From positions 1 through 36,857 of the forward strand of contig CANHVD010000002.1 of assembly GCA_947463775.1 (NCBI GenBank): DNA of 36,857 nt. Reading direction: 5' to 3'. This document shows positions 8,093-17,647 of this stretch, one piece after another; position 1 is the first letter of the stretch, and each line of letters opens with the position of its first letter. This DNA comes from Planctomycetaceae bacterium (GTDB lineage Bacteria > Planctomycetota > Planctomycetia > Planctomycetales > Planctomycetaceae). The position numbers were made by a program, and so were the translations under genes. The notes under the pieces were generated by a model that was not told the DNA's origin, ran no database searches, and was given only the letters and a program-made list of their open reading frames with translations.

Positions 8093-9673
8093 ATGTCCCG
8101 TATCCAGCTGTATGACACAACCTTGCGTGATGGTTCTCAGGGAGAAGGCGTTAATTTCTCGCTGCAGGACAAGCTGATGATTGCACAGCGGTTGGATTCA
8201 TTGGGATTCGACTACATCGAAGGCGGATACCCACTCTCCAATCCTAAAGACGAAGAATTCTTTCAGCGAATTGCTGACATGGACCTGAAACACGCCCGTG
8301 TTTCTGCCTTTGGGATGACTCGCCGAAAAGGCGTGGCGGCCGAAGACGACATCGGCATGCAGGCGCTGATTCGATCAATGGCTCCAGCGGTGACCATTGT
8401 TGGCAAGACATGGGATTTGCATGTTACGGAAGTCCTGCGAGTCTCGCTGGAAGAAAACATCGCGATGATCAGAGACTCCATTGGATATGTTGCATCGGAG
8501 GGAAGGGAAGCAATCTACGACGCGGAGCATTGCTTCGACGGCTGGAAGGCGAATCCTGACTACGCGTTGCAGACATTGCAGGCCGCAGCAGAAGCCGGAG
8601 CCAGTATGATTGTCATGTGCGACACCAACGGAGGAACGCTGCCGGAACAAATTGCGGAGTTCGTTTCAGCTCTGAAGGCCGCTGTGAAAGTGCCAATCGG
8701 AATTCATTGCCACAATGACTGTGAACTGGCCGTTGCGAATTCGTTGGCGGCCGTAAAGGCTGGGGCGATGCAGGTTCAGGGAACGATCAACGGAATTGGC
8801 GAACGCTGCGGGAACGTGGATCTTGTTTCCGTCGCCGCAAACTTGAATATCAAACTGGGTTATGAAGTTCTTGTCCCCGGTGGTATTCAGAGGCTTACAG
8901 AACTGTCTCGCTATGTGTACGAACTGGCGAACATGAATTTCCGTTCCGGGCAACCCTTTGTCGGCACAAGTGCCTTTGCCCACAAGGGAGGCATGCACGT
9001 CCATGCTGTCAATCGACTGGCCAGAAGTTACGAACACATTACTCCCGAAGCTGTGGGCAATGAACGTCGAATTCTGGTCAGTGAGTTATCCGGTCGATCG
9101 AACATCGTGGCCAAAACAACGAAGTTCAACATCAGTCAGGACAACGAACTGATGGCGCGGATTCTGAATGCCGTTCAGGATCTGGAGAACGAAGGATATC
9201 AGTTTGAGGCTGCTGAGGCGTCGTTTGATTTGCTGGTGATGAAACAGGCTGGCAGTTATCAGCCAGCGTTTCAGCTCGAACATTATCGAGTGCATGTTGA
9301 AAATCAGGCCCGCGACCCTATGACAGAAGCTGTGATCAAGCTGGCAATCGACTCAGCTCGACAACACGTTGTCGGCGAAGGCGATGGCCCGGTAAATGCT
9401 CTGGACAGTGCGTTGCGAAAGGCACTGACTCCAGCCTATCCGGGACTCGCGGAAATGGCTCTTGTCGACTACAAGGTGCGTGTGATTAACAGCTCCGAGG
9501 GAACGGCGGCCAAGGTTCGGGTTGTGATTGAAAGTCGTGATCGCAACAGTGTCTGGAGTACTGTTGGGGTCAGTGAAAACATCATCGAAGCCAGCTGGAT
9601 CGCTCTGGTGGACGCCGTCGAATACAAGATTCACATGGATCGTGGAGTCATCCGAAGCGGTGGCAACGCCTGA
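8093..9673 (+). CDS. cimA: (R)-citramalate synthase
   Basis: MSRIQLYDTTLRDGSQGEGVNFSLQDKLMIAQRLDSLGFDYIEGGYPLSNPKDEEFFQRI... HMGL-like catalytic domain plus a C-terminal LeuA-type allosteric domain. The ORF track start (7790) would include the promoter and attenuator; ATG at 8093, 22 nt after the T-tract, is the credible start. Confidence 0.9.
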   Translation: MSRIQLYDTTLRDGSQGEGVNFSLQDKLMIAQRLDSLGFDYIEGGYPLSNPKDEEFFQRIADMDLKHARVSAFGMTRRKGVAAEDDIGMQALIRSMAPAVTIVGKTWDLHVTEVLRVSLEENIAMIRDSIGYVASEGREAIYDAEHCFDGWKANPDYALQTLQAAAEAGASMIVMCDTNGGTLPEQIAEFVSALKAAVKVPIGIHCHNDCELAVANSLAAVKAGAMQVQGTINGIGERCGNVDLVSVAANLNIKLGYEVLVPGGIQRLTELSRYVYELANMNFRSGQPFVGTSAFAHKGGMHVHAVNRLARSYEHITPEAVGNERRILVSELSGRSNIVAKTTKFNISQDNELMARILNAVQDLENEGYQFEAAEASFDLLVMKQAGSYQPAFQLEHYRVHVENQARDPMTEAVIKLAIDSARQHVVGEGDGPVNALDSALRKALTPAYPGLAEMALVDYKVRVINSSEGTAAKVRVVIESRDRNSVWSTVGVSENIIEASWIALVDAVEYKIHMDRGVIRSGGNA

Positions 9674-9754
9674 GATTTCCACGTCAGAATTCTGCCGAAG
9701 TGTCTGCAGACTTGTGTCATTGCTTCCGTTCTCTTCTGATTCCTGCGATGGGCC

Positions 9755-10717
9755 ATGACTGACTCAGATTCCTCCATATCGCCTGAGTTACTCTCCGTGC
9801 TGCGAAACCCGGCGGATGGTTCCGCCTTGGTTGTGGATGCAGACGGTGTTGGTATTAGATCGCAGGATGCGAAGGACCGCTGGCGAGTCATAGATGGGAT
9901 TCCAAGATTCGTCAGTGATCAGCATCTGGAGAGTTTCGGTCACCAGTGGACGACATTTGAAGTCGCGCATGATGATGAAGATCGCGCGACGTTTGAGGCG
10001 AAGACTGGTATCGACCTGAATCAGCTGCGTGGAATTCGAGTGCTTGATGCTGGATGTGGTGGTGGTCGTTACTCGAAGATCTGTGGTGAAAGTGGTGCTG
10101 TTGTTATCGGGGCCGATCATACTCGAGCCGTCGATAAGGCTCGTCAGCTTTGTGTGCATCTGACTGATGTGCATTTTGTTCAGGCAGATCTGAAGCAGCT
10201 TCCACTGGAAAAGGCCTCATTCGATTTTGTTTTCTCGATCGGCGTAATGCATCACGACGCCAACACACGGGCAGTGTTTGAGGCTGTCGCGAAGATGGTG
10301 AAGCCTGGAGGGCGATACTCGGTCTGGCTCTATCGCCGAAATCAATGGTGGCAGGAGCTGATCAATACTGGCCTGCGTGCTGTGACTTCACGCTTACCAG
10401 CGGCCGTGTTGATGCCGTTTTGCCATCTCGGGGCTATTCTGGGAAGCATTCCCTTGGTTAATCGGGCACTCAATAAGGTCGTTAATTTCAGTGCGCACCC
10501 GAGTTATGAAAACCGAGTGTGTGACACTTTTGACTGGTGGGCCCCCACGTTTCAATATCATCACACTGTGGATGAACTGAGAGGATGGTTCGCGGAAGCA
10601 GGATTTTCGCAGCTGAAAGAATTGCCCCCCGAAAAGTCGGGCCGGTTTTATCGCTGGGCTTATGAGAATAATCTACTGATCGGCAGTGGCGTCAATATCA
10701 CGGGAATTCGCCAATAA
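9755..10717 (+). CDS. SAM-dependent methyltransferase with N-terminal Trm112-like segment
   Basis: N-terminus 'ELLSVLRNPADGSALVVDADGVGIRSQDAKDRWRVIDGIPRFV' is Trm112-like. 'GIRVLDAGCGGGRYSKI...FDFVFSIGVMHHDANTRAVFEAVAKMVKPGGRYSVWLY' is a class I SAM methyltransferase. Confidence 0.85.
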   Translation: MTDSDSSISPELLSVLRNPADGSALVVDADGVGIRSQDAKDRWRVIDGIPRFVSDQHLESFGHQWTTFEVAHDDEDRATFEAKTGIDLNQLRGIRVLDAGCGGGRYSKICGESGAVVIGADHTRAVDKARQLCVHLTDVHFVQADLKQLPLEKASFDFVFSIGVMHHDANTRAVFEAVAKMVKPGGRYSVWLYRRNQWWQELINTGLRAVTSRLPAAVLMPFCHLGAILGSIPLVNRALNKVVNFSAHPSYENRVCDTFDWWAPTFQYHHTVDELRGWFAEAGFSQLKELPPEKSGRFYRWAYENNLLIGSGVNITGIRQ

Positions 10718-10876
10718 TTGCTTCATTGAGCAATGCAACTTAGACTTGCCATTCGCGGAAGTTCGATTTTCGAGTGATCCGCATCAACGAATCCTACGAT
10801 GGCGTCCTTCACTCAAGGTGCTGGACTCCGTTTTCTCAGAGAGCAACGCAGGTTTCTCTGCCTGTCAGAACAGACG

Positions 10877-12979
10877 ATGTCAGAAATAATACCTGAATTT
10901 ACCAATCGTGAACTTAGTTGGCTGGAATTCAATCAGCGAGTTCTTGATGAGGCATGTGATCCCTCTGTACCGCTGTTGGAACAATTGAGGTTTCTCGCGA
11001 TTACCGCCTCAAACCTTGACGAGTTCTTCATGGTCCGTGTCGGCAGCCTGCTGACTTCGATCAGAGCAGGTGAGACGGCTCCGGATCCTTCAGGGATGTC
11101 ACCGCTCGAACAGATCAATGCGATCAGCATTCGAACTCAGAAAATGGTGGCCGATCAGCATCAGGTTTACCTGCGGCAGATGGAGCCGCACTTGGCAGAG
11201 GCCGGAATTCGCCGTCGCCGTCCCAGCGAACTGAATGATCGTCAGGTCGACTTTGTTGACACGGTTTTTCAGGAACAGATTCAGGCGGTGCTTACACCGA
11301 TCGCCGTCCATGATCCGGCCAGGTTTCCGCTACTGTTCGGGCGTACTGTGAATGTGGCCGTGCAGTTGAAAGGGAAGTCGGAGGCTGAGCCATTTCGTTT
11401 TGCCGTGATTCCTTTCGGACGATTTGATCTGCGATACATCACGTTGCCTAGCGCGGGAGGCTATGAGTTTATCCTGACAGAAGATGCTATCACGTTGATG
11501 GCAGGACGGTTCTTTCCGGGTGAAGAAGTTGTTGCGACGGTTCCCTTTCGAGTCACTCGTAACGCCGATTTGACCGTCAGTGACGAAGATGGCGCTGATT
11601 TGCTGGCCGAGATGGAAGATGTCCTGGACTATCGCAAAGACAGCTTCTGTACTCGTGTTGAAATCTCCGACCAGGTGACCCGTCCGATTCTTGAGTTCCT
11701 GAAGGCACTGCTGCGTGTCGGTGAGCGAGATATCTATGTTGTGCCGGGGCCGGTTGGGCTGAGTGACCTGATGCAGCTTTCCAACGTTAGTGGATTTGAT
11801 CAGCATTTGTATCCTGCGTGGTCACCCTGTGATTCTCCGAAGATCGATCCTTCAGAATCGATTTTCGACACGATGAAGTCTCAGGACGTGATGTTGTTTC
11901 ATCCTTACGAGTCCTTTGAACCGGTATTGCGATTGCTGGCTGAAGCTGCCGAAGATCGTGACGTCGTTGCGATTAAGCAAACCCTCTACCGCACAAGCCG
12001 AAACAGCCCGATCGTCAAATCGTTGATGCGAGCGGCAGAGAATGGAAAGAACGTTACCGTCATCGTGGAGTTGAAAGCTCGTTTCGATGAAGCTCGCAAC
12101 ATCGAGTGGGCAAGGCAGCTTGAATACAGCGGAGTACAGGTCATTTACGGTGTGCGCGGTTTGAAGACGCATGCCAAAGCCTGCATTGTCGTGCGGCGGG
12201 AACCACAGGGATTTCAGCGATATTGTCACTTCGGCACCGGTAACTACAATGAGATCACCTCACGTTTTTATACGGACCTGAGCCTTCTTACCTGCAATCG
12301 CGATCTGGGAAATGATGCCATTTCCTGGTTCAATGCGGTAACCGGATCATCACAGATTCAGCAGTTCTCACAGATTGAATCCGCACCGATCGGGCTGCGT
12401 GAGAAGCTGCTGGAAATGATCAACGTAGAGAAAGAGCGAGCCCGCAATGGAGATAAGGGCCATATCATTTTGAAGCTGAATTCTCTGGCTGATCCAGTCA
12501 TGATCTCCGCGCTATATGAAGCATCGCAGGCTGGTGTGGAGATCGAACTGAGCATTCGTGGTGTGTGCTGTCTCAAGCCCGGAGTTCCTGGTATGAGCGA
12601 GAACATCCGCGTTACGAGCATCATCGATCGTTTTCTTGAGCATACACGAGTTATGTACTTCCACCACGGTGGCGACGAGCGGGTCTTTATTTCAAGTGCC
12701 GACTGGATGCCTCGTAATCTGGATCGCCGCGTTGAGTTGCTGGTTCCTGTGCTTGACGACAACTGCAAACGCAAAGCCATCAATATTCTGAAGACCTGCC
12801 TACGGGACAACATGAAGGCACGTACCCTGACCCGTGATGGCTCTTTCGAGCAGCCTACAGGTTCTCCCGTGAAGCCTTACCGCAGTCAGCTTGAATTTCA
12901 GCGGAGATCTCGCGAAGCCGCCGAAAATGCATTTGAGAGAAATCGTACTACGTTTGTACCGGTGGAACCGAATTCATAG
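10877..12979 (+). CDS. ppk1: Polyphosphate kinase 1
   Basis: MSEIIPEFTNRELSWLEFNQRVLDEA...LRFLAITASNLDEFFMVRVGSL...HPYESFEPVLRLL...AIKQTLYRTSRNSPIVKSL...GLKTHAKACIVVRRE...HFGTGNYNEITSRFYTDLSLLT. Start at 10877 preferred over the track start 10799. Confidence 0.96.
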   Translation: MSEIIPEFTNRELSWLEFNQRVLDEACDPSVPLLEQLRFLAITASNLDEFFMVRVGSLLTSIRAGETAPDPSGMSPLEQINAISIRTQKMVADQHQVYLRQMEPHLAEAGIRRRRPSELNDRQVDFVDTVFQEQIQAVLTPIAVHDPARFPLLFGRTVNVAVQLKGKSEAEPFRFAVIPFGRFDLRYITLPSAGGYEFILTEDAITLMAGRFFPGEEVVATVPFRVTRNADLTVSDEDGADLLAEMEDVLDYRKDSFCTRVEISDQVTRPILEFLKALLRVGERDIYVVPGPVGLSDLMQLSNVSGFDQHLYPAWSPCDSPKIDPSESIFDTMKSQDVMLFHPYESFEPVLRLLAEAAEDRDVVAIKQTLYRTSRNSPIVKSLMRAAENGKNVTVIVELKARFDEARNIEWARQLEYSGVQVIYGVRGLKTHAKACIVVRREPQGFQRYCHFGTGNYNEITSRFYTDLSLLTCNRDLGNDAISWFNAVTGSSQIQQFSQIESAPIGLREKLLEMINVEKERARNGDKGHIILKLNSLADPVMISALYEASQAGVEIELSIRGVCCLKPGVPGMSENIRVTSIIDRFLEHTRVMYFHHGGDERVFISSADWMPRNLDRRVELLVPVLDDNCKRKAINILKTCLRDNMKARTLTRDGSFEQPTGSPVKPYRSQLEFQRRSREAAENAFERNRTTFVPVEPNS

Positions 12980-13766
12980 CTGGCGCATGGAGTTTGGCAA
13001 GCGGGCCAAAGGGAACGAGCGGATAGCCTGAGACTTTTTGCATGTAACTCAAGTACGGTTCGCCAAGGTAAAATGATAAACGGCGATCTTTGAGCACACT
13101 TCCGATGGCTATGTAGACAGTCCAGATGCCGGTTAATACCGCATGGTCCAGTGTCATTGTCGGCGTAAACCAGATGAGTCCGAGGAAGCTCAGGTAGACA
13201 GGGTGTCTGAGATAGCGATAGGCGCCACGAGGAACGAAGTCGCGGCGAGGCATCTTCTTATGCTGGTACCAGTGCATCCATTGAGTCCAGCCGGTCTGGA
13301 AACCGAGCCCTGTCAGATGAATGCTGTAGAGCATGCTTGCCCACGAAAACAAAAAACAGCCCACAACAGCGTTTGCCGCCAAGCCATCCAGATCCCACAG
13401 AATGGTTGTAGTCCGTCGCCAGAAGGCAAACATCAATAATAGGCTGATGCACGTACAGACGCAGAAGAAGGCACCGTAGAACTCTGATGGAACCCAATGC
13501 TTCAATGCCGATCGAGTTCTCGGGTGCAGCAGCAGGCTGTGGGGAATGGCAAACTGCAATGCCAGCAGGCAGTCAATCAGAATCCATGAACCGGAAGATT
13601 GAGTCGCGCCATATCGCAGGAACGAAAACAATCCAACAACAGTGATTGCAAACAGCGCCTGAGTTCCAATGCCAAATGTAAATCCCGCGAGACGACGAAG
13701 AGAGAACTCTGAGGATGCCTGATGGGTACATTCAGAATTGAGCAACGAGGCAGACATTTCAGACAT
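12948..13766 (-). CDS. Membrane methyltransferase of the isoprenylcysteine-carboxyl-methyltransferase / NnrU-like fold
   Basis: Multi-TM 272 aa. C-terminal 'PRGAYRYLRHPVYLSFLGLIWFTPTMT...GSVLKDRRLSFYLGEPYLSYMQKVSGYPLVPFG' matches the RHPxY...ExxL/YxxYxxxV pattern of this superfamily. Confidence 0.75.
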   Translation of the reverse strand: MSEMSASLLNSECTHQASSEFSLRRLAGFTFGIGTQALFAITVVGLFSFLRYGATQSSGSWILIDCLLALQFAIPHSLLLHPRTRSALKHWVPSEFYGAFFCVCTCISLLLMFAFWRRTTTILWDLDGLAANAVVGCFLFSWASMLYSIHLTGLGFQTGWTQWMHWYQHKKMPRRDFVPRGAYRYLRHPVYLSFLGLIWFTPTMTLDHAVLTGIWTVYIAIGSVLKDRRLSFYLGEPYLSYMQKVSGYPLVPFGPLAKLHAPAMNSVPPVQT

Positions 13767-13891
13767 CCTTGTTCTGAAAATTCATATACATTGATACGGC
13801 CACCATGCTGACTCAAGTCGCTGGTGATTCAGTCGACAACGATACACATCCTTTGATTTCGTTGGAGACCGTTTGTTTCAATTTGACTGCG

Positions 13892-14725
13892 TCAGATCTT
13901 TTCCGCAATGAAGCAACCATACTTCATCGCCCCTGTGTTGTAGGCGTCAAGGAGGGTTTGGAAACGGTCGATAAAAATGACCTGACCTGGATCAATGATC
14001 GAAGCAATGCGACGTATCCCAAATCGATGGACTCGATCACGGCAGATTTCCCATGTTCTGGATACTCGAGTAGTCCAGTTATGCACACGAGTCATCTTCA
14101 GGCCTGCGGCTGTTAGCCAGTCACAATAGTCCTGTTCTGAGCCGAGCGAAGGGCAGAAAAATCCTTCGCAAACATCGTAGACAAGCTTTGTCTGTGAGTC
14201 GCTTAAAGGTGAATCACCGGCAAGCCATGCACAAATAGCAACTTTGCCTCCAGGGCGCAGCCAGGTCGCCATTTTTCGAAAAAAGGCAGGCTTGTCGAAC
14301 AGATGTTCCGTGCACTCGACACTCCACGCGACATCAAAGCTGCCGACCGGAAGTTCCACCTTTTCCGCGTCTTCACATAAAAAGGATGTTTTGCTTGAGG
14401 TTCCCGCGAGACGCGATGACCAGGTTGCGTAGCGTTTCTGGAAGGAACTGATCGTTACACCGGTGACTTCACACTTCAGGTGTTTGGCGAGGTGGATCGA
14501 TGAGCCTCCCATCCCGCAGCCGATATCGACTACTCTGTCTCCCTGGCGAATGTCGGCTTCTCGCGCGAGTTGTTCGGTCAATTGACGTGCCGCAACCTTG
14601 GGAGATTCATTGGCAGACCATAGTCCATGATGGATATGCTGCCCCCACAGAATTCTGTAGAAGATCGTGGAAATGTTGTAGTGTTGTCTGATGACGTTCT
14701 TCTGAACGTCCGGGCAAGAGATCAT
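13892..14725 (-). CDS. SAM-dependent methyltransferase resembling gamma-tocopherol/quinone C-methyltransferases
   Basis: 'VIRQHYNISTIFYRILWGQHIHHGLW...DRVVDIGCGMGGSSIHLAKHLKCEVTGVTISSFQ...AWSVECTEHLFDKPAFFRKMATWLRPGGKVAICAWL'. ATG at 14725 preferred; the track uses a TTG. Confidence 0.85.
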   Translation of the reverse strand: MISCPDVQKNVIRQHYNISTIFYRILWGQHIHHGLWSANESPKVAARQLTEQLAREADIRQGDRVVDIGCGMGGSSIHLAKHLKCEVTGVTISSFQKRYATWSSRLAGTSSKTSFLCEDAEKVELPVGSFDVAWSVECTEHLFDKPAFFRKMATWLRPGGKVAICAWLAGDSPLSDSQTKLVYDVCEGFFCPSLGSEQDYCDWLTAAGLKMTRVHNWTTRVSRTWEICRDRVHRFGIRRIASIIDPGQVIFIDRFQTLLDAYNTGAMKYGCFIAEKI

Positions 14726-14779
14726 TCTCAAGTTACTCGCTGCAGGATTATGCTGTGTGTTTCTCGCCGGAGCAGGATG

Positions 14780-15496
14780 CTAAGGAGCATCGCCTGAAGC
14801 GATCCACAAATCGCCATGAATTATCAGCTGATCGGCTACACCGACTGCACCCAGTGCTTTTCGAAATGGCGTGATTCCGTACTGGGTTTGCAGGATCGCA
14901 AAACGCCCGTGGACGTGAGTCATGTTGTCCTTTTGCTCCGCTTCGGCTTCGAGTTTGATGGGCCGAGTCTTGCCTCGAAGCGTGAACTCACCAGTCAGCT
15001 CATACAAAGGAGCACCAGTTCGACTCTTCTTCTCCAGCAGCGTCGCCGATTTGATCGTAAACGTGGCAGTGGGAAACTGACTAACATTCAGGATCGATGT
15101 GTTCTTCATGTTGTCGTTGACCTGTCGACGAGTCGACGCATCAGTCGATCCGCTCAATCCGACGTAACGTCTGGCGGCATCGGTGTCAGCATCAAAGCTG
15201 TTCATGTCGAAGACCAATTCCCCGGCCTCTTCACCGGCACCGAGGGTTAGTGAGCCGCTCTTGAGTCGTCCTTCGACACCATGCGGATGCCCCAGGCCAG
15301 TCTTGTCGACGAAGATATAAACCCGACTTTTCTGGACACTGATCTGATGGGGCTCCAACTGCTCAGCTTCTACCGGCTTCGCTTGTTTCTGCAGCTTGCC
15401 GGGCTGCTGCGGCTCCGCAAGAGAAACAGAATGAACGAATACGGATGCGACGCCAAGAACCAAGCTCAGAACAAGAAAGCTGCCAGTCCGAACCAT
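14780..15496 (-). CDS. YceI-like family protein (lipid/polyisoprenoid-binding lipocalin-like fold), exported
   Basis: Signal peptide MVRTGSFLVLSLVLGVASVFVHSVSLA. Then 'VDKTGLGHPHGVEGRLKSGSLTLGAGEEAGELVFDMNSFDAD...FPTATFTIKSATLL...YELTGEFTLRGKTRPIKLEAEAEQKDNMTHVHGRFAILQTQYGITPF'. SD-like GGAGG precedes ATG at 15496. Confidence 0.85.
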   Translation of the reverse strand: MVRTGSFLVLSLVLGVASVFVHSVSLAEPQQPGKLQKQAKPVEAEQLEPHQISVQKSRVYIFVDKTGLGHPHGVEGRLKSGSLTLGAGEEAGELVFDMNSFDADTDAARRYVGLSGSTDASTRRQVNDNMKNTSILNVSQFPTATFTIKSATLLEKKSRTGAPLYELTGEFTLRGKTRPIKLEAEAEQKDNMTHVHGRFAILQTQYGITPFRKALGAVGVADQLIIHGDLWIASGDAP

Positions 15497-15699
15497 AGAC
15501 AAATCCTCCACTGAAAACGGTCACTCCACATGGAATCACCACGAGTAGCAATAACTTAAGCGGACTGTTGCTGTCGAGAGCGAATTACTACAATTGTCAT
15601 AGTCGGTGATGTCGAAAGCATGTTTTTTTCATTTTCTGCGATCTGCAGAACCTCTCTATGTTGCTTGATCTGCGATCACGAAATCTCCAGTCTGAGTTA

Positions 15700-16425
15700 A
15701 TGGATGATCCGTCCCTCGACGGCGTCTCACATGAGCGGGCTTTGACTGGACTACGGCGGATTAACTGGTGGAGTCGGACTGATCTGGCAGTCTGGCGAGC
15801 CATTCGAAGGAGTCTCAAGGGCGTCAGTTATGACCGCCCTGTTTCCATTCTGGACATTGCCTCCGGCGGCGGAGATCTCGCCATTCGACTCTCTCGAAGA
15901 GCTGAACGGGCGGGGATCGCGGTAGATATTGAAGGCTGCGACATCAGTCCCACCGCCATCGGATTTGCCACGCGGCAGGCTTCGGCGGCGAATCGTGGAA
16001 ATGTCCGGTTCACACTTTGTAACGCGTTGCAGGAGCCGCTTCCGCAGGCCCAATATGATGTTGTGATGTGCAGCCTGTTTCTGCATCACCTGACGGCAGA
16101 AGATGCCGTGCTTTTGATGCAGAAAATGCAGGCCGCAGCTCGCTCGCTCGTATTGATCGATGATTTACAGCGTACCCGTCTGGGTTACTGCCTTGCCTGG
16201 CTGGGGTGTCGTCTCCTGACGCGTTGTCATGTTGTTCATGTTGATGGCCCCATGTCCGTCGAAGGTGCATTGACCGTCGCTGAAACGCAGAAGCTTGCAG
16301 AGCGAGCTGGCATTCGGAATGCGGTCTTCGAGACTCACTGGCCAGAACGATTCATTATGACCAGTCTTCAGAGTAAGTGCCTTGAGTCCCCAGTCAGTGC
16401 TGAGGCGACCTATGCACGGCAATGA
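15700..16425 (+). CDS. SAM-dependent methyltransferase in the T3PKS operon
   Basis: 'PVSILDIASGGGDLAIRLSRRAERAGIAVDIEGCDISPTAIGFATRQA...YDVVMCSLFLHHLTAEDAVLLMQKM'. Track start is 15658; MDDPSLDGVSHERA at 15700 is also plausible. Confidence 0.88.
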   Translation: MDDPSLDGVSHERALTGLRRINWWSRTDLAVWRAIRRSLKGVSYDRPVSILDIASGGGDLAIRLSRRAERAGIAVDIEGCDISPTAIGFATRQASAANRGNVRFTLCNALQEPLPQAQYDVVMCSLFLHHLTAEDAVLLMQKMQAAARSLVLIDDLQRTRLGYCLAWLGCRLLTRCHVVHVDGPMSVEGALTVAETQKLAERAGIRNAVFETHWPERFIMTSLQSKCLESPVSAEATYARQ

Positions 16426-17647
16426 AACAATGGCGTCAGAGAGATATGACGTTGTGGTCGTCGGTGCCGGAATTGCGGGCTCATTAGCAGGGCTGTTTTG
16501 TGCTCGGAGTGGTTTCAGGACTCTGATTGTAGAGAGGCAGCTGTTTCCGCGTCATAAAGTCTGCGGCTGCTGTATCAATGGAAGAGCGTTGGCGATTCTC
16601 AATGACGCTGGTCTTGCGGGCTGTCTTCAGGAACTTATGCCAACGACAACGTCGTCGCTCGCTATTCGTTACGCTGGAAAAAAACTTGATATAGCGATGC
16701 CTCAGAATATCGCCGTGTCGAGAAAATCACTTGATCAGTGTCTCTTGAATGAGGCCAGAAAGGCTGGTTGCGATGTTGTCGAGCAGGCAACGGCGACGGT
16801 GGTGCCATCTGACGCTTCTGGCATAAGTCCCGCAGATGATTTTCGAACGATTTTCTTGAAGCATCGTTCCCAAAATCCGGCTGCGACTGATGTCGAAGCT
16901 TCAACCAGTGAGAACAGAGAGACGAAAGTCTGTGCTCGCGTCGTTCTGGTTTGTGACGGTCTGGGGCATCCGAGTTTGCACCTTTTCCCCGAATTTTCTT
17001 CTCCGCCAAAACGTGGATCTCGGATCGGTCTGGGAGCGGTGATTCCTCGTTGTGACGGCGACAGCTGGATTCCGCAGGGAGCTGTTCTGATGGCCATTTC
17101 TCCGCAAGGCTATGCTGGAGTTGTGGAGATTGAAGATCGACAATTGAATATCGCGGCGGCGATCGATCCGAGTCACTTGCAGCAGTCCAGATCCGCGTGC
17201 TCATCATTGATCAGCATTTTCGAGGCGGCAGGATTGCCCATACCGACTCATCTTGGAGAGGCGGCTGTAAAGGGCACGATCCCCCTGACTCGCACGGCAT
17301 CAAGAGTATCCGGGCACCGGATTTTTCTCTTGGGCGATTCTACGGGATATATCGAACCATTCACCGGTGAAGGTATGGCGTGGGCTGTTTCCGCTGCGCG
17401 GACAGTGATGCCTCTGGTCAAAACCGCAATCAATGAAACGTGGTCTCAAAGTCTTGAGCTGAGTTGGGAAACGGCATTCAGAACCATCGTTAGTGGCGAA
17501 CAGAAAGTATGCCGACTTCTTTCAGCCGCACTTCGAAAACCGTGGTTGCTGACACCAGTGTTGACCGCTTGTCGGGTCTTTCCGTCTCTGACACAGCATC
17601 TTGTTGGCCGAATTAATCGAGTGCCTCGGGCACTGGAAAGTGTCTGA
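16412..17647 (+). CDS. FAD-dependent oxidoreductase (geranylgeranyl reductase / aromatic hydroxylase-like)
   Basis: 'YDVVVVGAGIAGSLAGLFCARSGFRTLIVERQLFPRHKVCGCCINGRAL' Rossmann and 'FPRHKVCG' motifs; 'GHRIFLLGDSTGYIEPFTGEGMAWAVSAA' GD motif. Overlaps the end of the preceding methyltransferase (or start at 16430). Confidence 0.9.
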   Translation: MHGNETMASERYDVVVVGAGIAGSLAGLFCARSGFRTLIVERQLFPRHKVCGCCINGRALAILNDAGLAGCLQELMPTTTSSLAIRYAGKKLDIAMPQNIAVSRKSLDQCLLNEARKAGCDVVEQATATVVPSDASGISPADDFRTIFLKHRSQNPAATDVEASTSENRETKVCARVVLVCDGLGHPSLHLFPEFSSPPKRGSRIGLGAVIPRCDGDSWIPQGAVLMAISPQGYAGVVEIEDRQLNIAAAIDPSHLQQSRSACSSLISIFEAAGLPIPTHLGEAAVKGTIPLTRTASRVSGHRIFLLGDSTGYIEPFTGEGMAWAVSAARTVMPLVKTAINETWSQSLELSWETAFRTIVSGEQKVCRLLSAALRKPWLLTPVLTACRVFPSLTQHLVGRINRVPRALESV

